64,000 nt of DNA. Origin: Nibribacter koreensis. GTDB taxonomy: Bacteria; Bacteroidota; Bacteroidia; Cytophagales; Hymenobacteraceae. The notes below the pieces were generated by a model, which did not search any database, was not told the origin of the DNA, and was given only the letters and a program-made list of their open reading frames with translations. A program made the translations under genes and the position numbers. Positions 59,296-64,000 of the stretch are shown here, piece by piece. The stretch is taken from contig NZ_BAABGX010000003.1 of NCBI RefSeq assembly GCF_039541795.1, positions 124,001 through 188,000 of the forward strand, read 5' to 3'. Each line of letters begins with the position of its first letter. The stretch's first letter is position 1.

Positions 59296-61329
59296 ATGAA
59301 GTTTCAACTAACGTCAGAATTCAAACCCACCGGCGACCAGCCCCGCGCCATAGGCCAACTCACAGACGGCCTGCGCAACGGGGAGCACGCCCAGGTATTG
59401 CTAGGCGCCACCGGTACGGGTAAAACCTTTACCGTGGCCAACGTGATTCAGGAGGTGCAGAAGCCCACGCTGGTGCTGTGTCACAATAAAACCCTGGCCG
59501 CCCAGCTGTACGGTGAGTTCAAGCAATTCTTCCCTAATAACGCCGTAGAGTATTTCATCTCTTACTATGACTACTATCAGCCCGAGGCTTACATCGCTTC
59601 CTCTGATGTGTTCATTGAAAAGGATTTGGCCATCAACGAAGAGATTGAGAAGCTGCGTCTGCATGCCACGTCTGCGCTGCTTTCGGGACGGAGGGATGTG
59701 ATTGTGGTGGCCTCGGTGTCTTGTATCTATGGTATTGGCAATCCAGAGGAGTTCGGGAAGAACGTTATTCCGCTGGCGGCGGGCATGAAGGTGAGTCGCA
59801 ACAACCTACTCTACCAGTTCGTGTCCATTTTATATAGCCGCACCGAGATTGAGTTCACCCGTGGAACGTTCCGGGTGAAAGGCGATACCGTGGACATCTA
59901 CCCGGCCTACGCCGACTTTGCCTACCGCATCTATTTCTGGGGCGATGAGATTGAGTCCATCCAGCGCATTGATCCAGAGTCTGGCAAGAAGATAGCCGAT
60001 GAGGAGAGCATCTCGCTATTCCCGGCCAACCTCTTCGTGACGGGCAAAGACACCTTGAACCAAGCCATTCATGAAATCCAGTATGACATGGTGGCCCAAC
60101 ACGAGTACTTCCTGAAAGAAGGCCGCGACAATGAAGCCAAGCGCATTAAGGAGCGGACGGAGTTTGACCTGGAGATGATTCGGGAGCTAGGGTATTGTTC
60201 TGGTATTGAGAACTACTCCCGCTACTTTGACCGCAGGGAGCCTGGGGCCCGACCATTCTGCTTGCTGGATTATTTCCCGGATGACTTCCTGATGGTTATT
60301 GACGAGAGTCACGCCACCTTGCCGCAGGTACGTGCCATGTGGGGCGGTGACCGTTCGCGCAAGACGGCCTTGGTAGAGTATGGCTTTAGATTACCGGCCG
60401 CCATGGACAACCGCCCGCTCACCTTCAATGAGTTTGAGAGCGTGATGCACCAAGTCATCTTTGTGAGTGCCACGCCAGGTGACTATGAGATTCAGAAATC
60501 TGAGGGTGTGATTGTGGAGCAGATTATTAGGCCTACGGGCTTGCTGGACCCTGAGATTGAAATCAGACCGAGCCAGAACCAGATAGATGATTTACTGGAC
60601 GAGGTAGACAATCGCATCAAAAAGGGAGACCGCGTGCTGGTGACCACCCTGACCAAACGCATGGCCGAAGAGCTTTGCAAGTACATGGAGCGCCTCAACA
60701 TCAAGGTCAAATACATTCATTCAGAGGTGAAGTCTCTGGAGCGCGTGGAGATTCTGCGCGAACTGCGTCTGGGCGTGATTGATGTGTTGATTGGCGTAAA
60801 CTTGCTGCGCGAAGGTCTGGATTTACCAGAGGTGAGTTTGGTGGCTATTCTTGACACCGACAAAGAAGGCTTCCTGCGGGACCAGCGTTCCTTGATTCAG
60901 ACCATCGGCCGCGCCGCGCGTAACGAGAACGGTAAGGTGCTTATGTACGCCGATAGAATCACTGGTTCTATGCAACGCGCCATTGATGAGACCAACCGGC
61001 GCCGAGCCACGCAGATGGAGTACAACCTGGAGCATGGTATTACGCCTAAGACTATCTTTAAGTCCAAGGAAGCTATCATGGACCAGACTTCGGTGGCAGA
61101 CTCTAACAAGCGCGAAGCCAAGGCTTATGCCGGCCCAGATGAAAGCCTGATGTCCATTGCCGCGGACCCGGTGGTGCAGTACATGAAGCGCGACGAGTTG
61201 GAGAAAGTCATCAAGAAAACCGAGAAGCAGATGGAAGCCGCCGCCAAGGAGCTGGACTTCTTGCAGGCCGCCAAGTTTAGAGATGAACTGGCAGAGCTTC
61301 GCAAACTGCTTAAGGCAAAGAGAGACTAA
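59296..61329 (+). CDS. uvrB: Excinuclease ABC subunit B
   Basis: 677 aa, usual length. Damage-verifying helicase of nucleotide excision repair. Walker A GATGTGKTFTVANV, the beta-hairpin region YFISYYDYYQPEAYIASSD, DEXH-type MVIDESHATLPQ, helicase motif VLVTTLTKRMAEELCKYM, GVNLLREGLDLPEVSLVAILDTDKEGFLR, QTIGRAARN, and the C-terminal UVR helix pair (LEKVIKKTEKQMEAAAKELDFLQAAKFRDELAEL) that binds UvrC. Single gene with its own promoter. Confidence 0.98.
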   Translation: MKFQLTSEFKPTGDQPRAIGQLTDGLRNGEHAQVLLGATGTGKTFTVANVIQEVQKPTLVLCHNKTLAAQLYGEFKQFFPNNAVEYFISYYDYYQPEAYIASSDVFIEKDLAINEEIEKLRLHATSALLSGRRDVIVVASVSCIYGIGNPEEFGKNVIPLAAGMKVSRNNLLYQFVSILYSRTEIEFTRGTFRVKGDTVDIYPAYADFAYRIYFWGDEIESIQRIDPESGKKIADEESISLFPANLFVTGKDTLNQAIHEIQYDMVAQHEYFLKEGRDNEAKRIKERTEFDLEMIRELGYCSGIENYSRYFDRREPGARPFCLLDYFPDDFLMVIDESHATLPQVRAMWGGDRSRKTALVEYGFRLPAAMDNRPLTFNEFESVMHQVIFVSATPGDYEIQKSEGVIVEQIIRPTGLLDPEIEIRPSQNQIDDLLDEVDNRIKKGDRVLVTTLTKRMAEELCKYMERLNIKVKYIHSEVKSLERVEILRELRLGVIDVLIGVNLLREGLDLPEVSLVAILDTDKEGFLRDQRSLIQTIGRAARNENGKVLMYADRITGSMQRAIDETNRRRATQMEYNLEHGITPKTIFKSKEAIMDQTSVADSNKREAKAYAGPDESLMSIAADPVVQYMKRDELEKVIKKTEKQMEAAAKELDFLQAAKFRDELAELRKLLKAKRD

Positions 61330-61346
61330 TATATTGAACTTTCATT

Positions 61347-61394
61347 GAAGCCGTTTTTGACCTGTTTTCACCAAAACAGGCCAAAAACGGCTTC
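61347..61394. repeat. 38-bp palindromic element, copy 28 (extended stem)
   Basis: Core 61352-61389: CGTTTTTGACCTGTTTT, loop CACC, AAAACAGGCCAAAAACG. Flanking GAAGC/GCTTC adds five pairs. Confidence 0.95.
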
Positions 61395-61519
61395 TGCTTT
61401 GCAAAAGGTTTGTGCTGTAATAGGGGAGAAGTGAGAGAAGTCGGTCTTTGTTGTAGAAAGCGCCATGGCGCGTATTTTACGTGCCTTCGTTCAGCATCAT
61501 CTCCATACCACCTACACCC

Positions 61520-62512
61520 ATGCGTAAACTTTTAAACCTGTTGTGGCTACTGGCCGCTCCTTTCTTGATGGCCTCTTGCGGAGACGAAAAGGATCCCTCA
61601 CCTGCTCCGCACTCAGAATTAACAGCAGTAGTGCAGCTCTCTAAACATACCAACCTTGGTTATCTTCCGGTAGGTAGAGACTCGGAGATGAAACTCTATT
61701 CAGGCGATACCATTCGCTACTTCTTTCGGTTTACCACTAACCAAGGCATCAAGGATTTTAAAGTGTATGACAATTTTGTAGGTCGCGAGTTTCCATTAAC
61801 CGTGCACCTCAAAGCTACTTCTACAGCCAATGGCGTAACTTCTAATGAATATGAATTGGAGTATATAGTAGATAGCTACCCTCAATCTCAAAAGCCCTAC
61901 CAACCAGTTATCTTAAACCTAGAGCCCCAGCACACCGACGGGACTATTTACCTAGACCCAACCACGGGTAAGCCTTTTCAAATGCTGTTTCTCAAGTCAG
62001 GACCCAAGGAATACACTGGCGTTAGACTGTATAACTACTGGGGTCCTAGCAGTAATTCGCTCACCATCAATGACTACAGGATAGACAACCCTGATCCGCA
62101 GGCGTTGGTAGATGAGCGCTCCTTAAACCCGTTTGCCTTCCTAACCAACAAAATGCCCCCGCGCGAGTGGTTTGACAACCGTTTTGAAGCGTCGTTTACT
62201 TCTGGACCAGAAATGGGCGAGGGACGTGTGGCCTTTGTGAAAGTGCCTGTTGTTGCCAAAGATTGGTACCAACCTAACCAGATTGCCAAAGCCATGAAAC
62301 AATATGGTCCAGAGAAGACGACTGTTCTGAACGCGCAGGTAGGTGATGTATACGCCTTCAGGGTGAGCTACCCATTGATGGGCTCTTGGGTGATTTATGG
62401 TGTGCTGGAAGTGAAAAGCATAGTAGATGACCATGACACCGCCGCCGGCAACGGGCATGACAACGATTATCTGGAGTTTGACATCAAGTATTTCCCCGGC
62501 TATAGGTATTAA
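61520..62512 (+). CDS. Lipoprotein of unknown function
   Basis: 330 aa. Lipobox LMASC (Cys about 20) after MRKLLNLLWLLAAPFL. The mature region is beta-rich with many aromatic residues (DTIRYFFRFTTNQGIKDFKVYDNFVGREFPL, TGVRLYNYWGPSSNSLTI, VYAFRVSYPLMGSWVIYGVLEVKSI), suggesting an Ig-like or adhesin-type fold; none is recognised. The frame opens at GTG 61481, but the signal begins at the ATG at 61520. Bounded by palindromic copies 28 and 29. Confidence 0.75.
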   Translation: MRKLLNLLWLLAAPFLMASCGDEKDPSPAPHSELTAVVQLSKHTNLGYLPVGRDSEMKLYSGDTIRYFFRFTTNQGIKDFKVYDNFVGREFPLTVHLKATSTANGVTSNEYELEYIVDSYPQSQKPYQPVILNLEPQHTDGTIYLDPTTGKPFQMLFLKSGPKEYTGVRLYNYWGPSSNSLTINDYRIDNPDPQALVDERSLNPFAFLTNKMPPREWFDNRFEASFTSGPEMGEGRVAFVKVPVVAKDWYQPNQIAKAMKQYGPEKTTVLNAQVGDVYAFRVSYPLMGSWVIYGVLEVKSIVDDHDTAAGNGHDNDYLEFDIKYFPGYRY

Positions 62513-62520
62513 GGAACAAC

Positions 62521-62562
62521 GTCGTTTTCATGCTGTTTTCCTGAAAACAGCATGAAAACGAC
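62521..62562. repeat. 38-bp palindromic element, copy 29 (covarying core)
   Basis: Core 62523-62560: CGTTTTCATGCTGTTTT, loop CCTG, AAAACAGCATGAAAACG. The consensus TGGCC is replaced by CATGC on one arm with exact complementary changes on the other; GT/AC flanks extend it. Confidence 0.95.
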
Positions 62563-62767
62563 TCAATCTTTCTCAAGATTAAGAATACTTCTTTAGCAAA
62601 TAGGATACGAAAGGGAAATGCTCTCTACACGGCATCATGTGACCGTAAAGGAAGAACAGAGGTAATGGGAATACCAGACCGTGTCCTGGAGCAGGAGCAC
62701 GTCCCAATGCGGCAAATCTCCGTAGAATGCTTACTATTGAAATTCAAACCTCTGGCTTTTCCAACCC

Positions 62768-62959
62768 ATGAAACCCAAGTACCTACTGCTGTTGTTGCTG
62801 CTCATTCCCATAGATTTCTTGTCCTATATGCAAATCAAGGAGTTGTTGCGGCAGCCGTCAGACCTAGCCGTCATGTTCGGGGTTTTCTTTCTGGTCATGC
62901 TGTTGGCGGGCAATTTCATTATCCTGCGCTATTTGCTGGCAAAAATAAAACGCTCTTAG
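62768..62959 (+). CDS. Small two-helix membrane protein
   Basis: 63 aa: two hydrophobic segments (YLLLLLLLIPIDFLSYM and LAVMFGVFFLVMLLAGNFIILRYLL) and a basic end (AKIKRS), positive inside. No family recognised. A 102-codon open frame overlaps it on the same strand but looks non-coding. The gap before it (62563-62767) holds nothing I recognise. Confidence 0.55.
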   Translation: MKPKYLLLLLLLIPIDFLSYMQIKELLRQPSDLAVMFGVFFLVMLLAGNFIILRYLLAKIKRS

Positions 62960-63085
62960 ACTACTATTCATAGTTCTAAAGCTGGCACCTATGAGACACG
63001 GAAGAGAGCTGCGTCTTGAATAAAAATTTGCAGGCAGTGCTTAAGGGTCTGCAGTAGAATCAAATGCACATACACCTAACCTAAA

Positions 63086-63120
63086 CCAGTGGCCTTACGT
63101 CTTTACCGTAAGGCCACTGG
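63086..63120. other. Perfect 14-base inverted repeat
   Basis: CCAGTGGCCTTACG (63086-63099) pairs perfectly with 63107-63120 around 7 bases. There is no T-run on the right side, so it is either a weak terminator for the small membrane gene or a protein-binding site before the next gene. Confidence 0.7.
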
Positions 63121-63173
63121 CATTTATGGCCACCAGGTTTTTGATAGAACATTAGCAAGTACAAAAGATTCCT

Positions 63174-63758
63174 ATGGACACACTTCGCAGATTCTCCGGT
63201 ACGTCAGAAGAAGAACTTTGGCGCCAGCTCACCATTGACCTTGCCCGCGATAAGAACCTCACCAGCTATTCGGCGCAATTGATGCTTCATGACACCGAAG
63301 TTTTTCTGGACATTGACATTGACCTGGGCGGCGGGTTTGAAGGAGGTTCTTCGTCTACCACGTTCATGGCGCCGGTGCCTACCAACGTGCCTCTGCGGTT
63401 TGCCTTGCATGAGCAGGACTGGATGAGCGAGATAGGCAAGTTCTTCGGGATGGGAGACGTACAACTAAACCTGCCTGACCTGGATGACGCCTTCGTGATT
63501 AAAGCCAACGACCCCGTTGCCCTAGCGTCCCTACTGTCAGATGCCAAGGTACGGCAGACCTTGCTAGAACATTCCAACTGTGAATTGAAACTGAGCGTGG
63601 ACAATGATGAGCCAGATGCCACGCCGTTTCTTACCTTCTCCAAAGACGACGCCATCCTGGACATGGACAAACTGCAGGAAGTCTACCGCATGATTTTAAA
63701 GCTGTTGCAGAAACTGAATCCACCGGTAGCCACCACTAAAGAATTCGACAAGCTATAA
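63174..63758 (+). CDS. Conserved-looking cytoplasmic protein of unknown function
   Basis: 194 aa, no signal or membrane segment, acidic. Features: an N-terminal helix (DTLRRFSGTSEEELWRQLTIDLAR), a Gly-rich loop (DIDIDLGGGFEGGSSSTTFMAP), and a second half reading DLDDAFVIKANDPVALASLLSDAKVRQTLLEHSNCELKLSV, which resembles the second half of DUF3137-like domains. I cannot name it with confidence. It precedes clpB by 148 bases, which contain only a decayed palindromic element. Confidence 0.65.
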   Translation: MDTLRRFSGTSEEELWRQLTIDLARDKNLTSYSAQLMLHDTEVFLDIDIDLGGGFEGGSSSTTFMAPVPTNVPLRFALHEQDWMSEIGKFFGMGDVQLNLPDLDDAFVIKANDPVALASLLSDAKVRQTLLEHSNCELKLSVDNDEPDATPFLTFSKDDAILDMDKLQEVYRMILKLLQKLNPPVATTKEFDKL

Positions 63759-63800
63759 TCAAGACGTTTTGTCTCATTATGTTAAATAGTATTGCAATTG

Positions 63801-63838
63801 TTTCTGTCATAATTTCCGGAAAGTAGGCTAAAATCGGT
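63801..63838. repeat. Decayed 38-bp palindromic element, copy 30
   Basis: Only the right half is recognisable (TTTCCGGAAAGTAGGCTAAAATCG); the left arm is eroded. Between the 194-aa gene and clpB. Confidence 0.45.
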
Positions 63839-63906
63839 TCGGTACCCTGTTTGCTTCTGGCATCGTAGAAAAGTAGTAACCACTCAACCACGATATATAG
63901 AAGCTA

Positions 63907-64000
63907 TGAACTTTAACAATTATACCATCAAGTCTCAGGAGGCCGTACAGAAGGCCACTGAGATTGCGGGAGGCAACCAGCAGCAGGCCATTGAAACCGG
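63907..64000 (+). CDS. clpB: ATP-dependent chaperone ClpB (5' end only)
   Basis: The first 31 codons read MNFNNYTIKSQEAVQKATEI followed by AGGNQQQAIET, the start of the ClpB N-terminal (Clp_N) domain. ClpB is the AAA+ disaggregase working with DnaK. The gene runs off the window. No CIRCE-type inverted repeat is visible upstream. Confidence 0.92.

Noticed and set aside
62665..62973. 102-codon frame overlapping the small membrane gene
   Set aside because: Its composition looks non-coding, while the overlapping 63-codon frame has clear membrane helices and a basic end.
1..64000. tRNA or rRNA genes
   Set aside because: I looked through the intergenic gaps for T-loop and CCA-type signatures and found none convincing; a dedicated scan could still find one.

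Overview
The window is from a bacterium of the phylum Bacteroidota, most likely order Cytophagales and plausibly a Hymenobacteraceae (Rufibacter-like) genome; the family is an inference from gene content. The support is a PorZ protein and a C-terminal sorting domain of the type IX secretion system (T9SS), a SusC/SusD outer-membrane pair, many Cys-anchored lipoproteins, TonB C-terminal-domain proteins, and promoters of the Bacteroidota type (TTTG, 19-21 bases, TAnnTTTG). I see no transposase, prophage, CRISPR array, rRNA or tRNA. Most of the window looks like core chromosome.

Layout. 0-4.3 kb: end of a cold-shock gene, a UbiA prenyltransferase, porZ and recO. 4.5-7.7 kb: a leftward operon nrnA-FKBP-FKBP, divergent from ndk. 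7.8-13.5 kb: two secreted TonB_C-domain proteins, a DUF4199-like membrane protein, a secreted unknown, then scpA overlapping a flippase-like membrane protein. 13.8-19.4 kb: a GT39-like membrane protein, dxs, an alpha/beta hydrolase and two small membrane proteins. 19.7-31.7 kb: a sortilin-like propeller protein, a lone response regulator, three lipoproteins, asd, a lamin-tail T9SS cargo, a TSUP permease and a DUF6588-like outer-membrane protein. 32.4-41.7 kb: a highly expressed susC-susD-lipoprotein operon, followed by an amidase and an S9 peptidase. 41.7-46.9 kb: PAP2 phosphatase, metK, the rpsU-xerC-hpf operon and an acyl-CoA dehydrogenase. 47.2-55.9 kb: a Wza/Wzc/YwqE exopolysaccharide export set followed by epimerase, TPR, phosphosulfolactate synthase, DedA and aroE, all rightward with short gaps. 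56-64 kb: an ECF sigma factor overlapping a membrane/beta-barrel anti-sigma candidate, uvrB, lipoproteins and the start of clpB.

The most striking feature is not a gene. A 38-bp palindromic element recurs 29 times, plus one decayed copy, about once per 2 kb. It has two 17-base arms, CGTTTTTGGCCTGTTTT and AAAACAGGCCAAAAACG, around a 4-base loop. It sits almost always at the 3' ends of genes. Copies vary with compensatory changes, and the bases flanking several copies extend the stem with different but complementary sequence. Copies abut or share arms with ordinary terminators. They also intrude on genes: one supplies a start codon, two supply stop codons, and one lies in frame inside a coding sequence. 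I read it as a REP/MITE-like family that works, or has been recruited, as a 3'-end hairpin or terminator. A second palindrome family (CAAGTT-N3-AACTTG) is clustered four times at 17.36-17.47 kb.

Functionally the window mixes housekeeping genes with envelope functions: T9SS, Sus-type import, exopolysaccharide export, lipoproteins and a possible sulfonolipid-related step.
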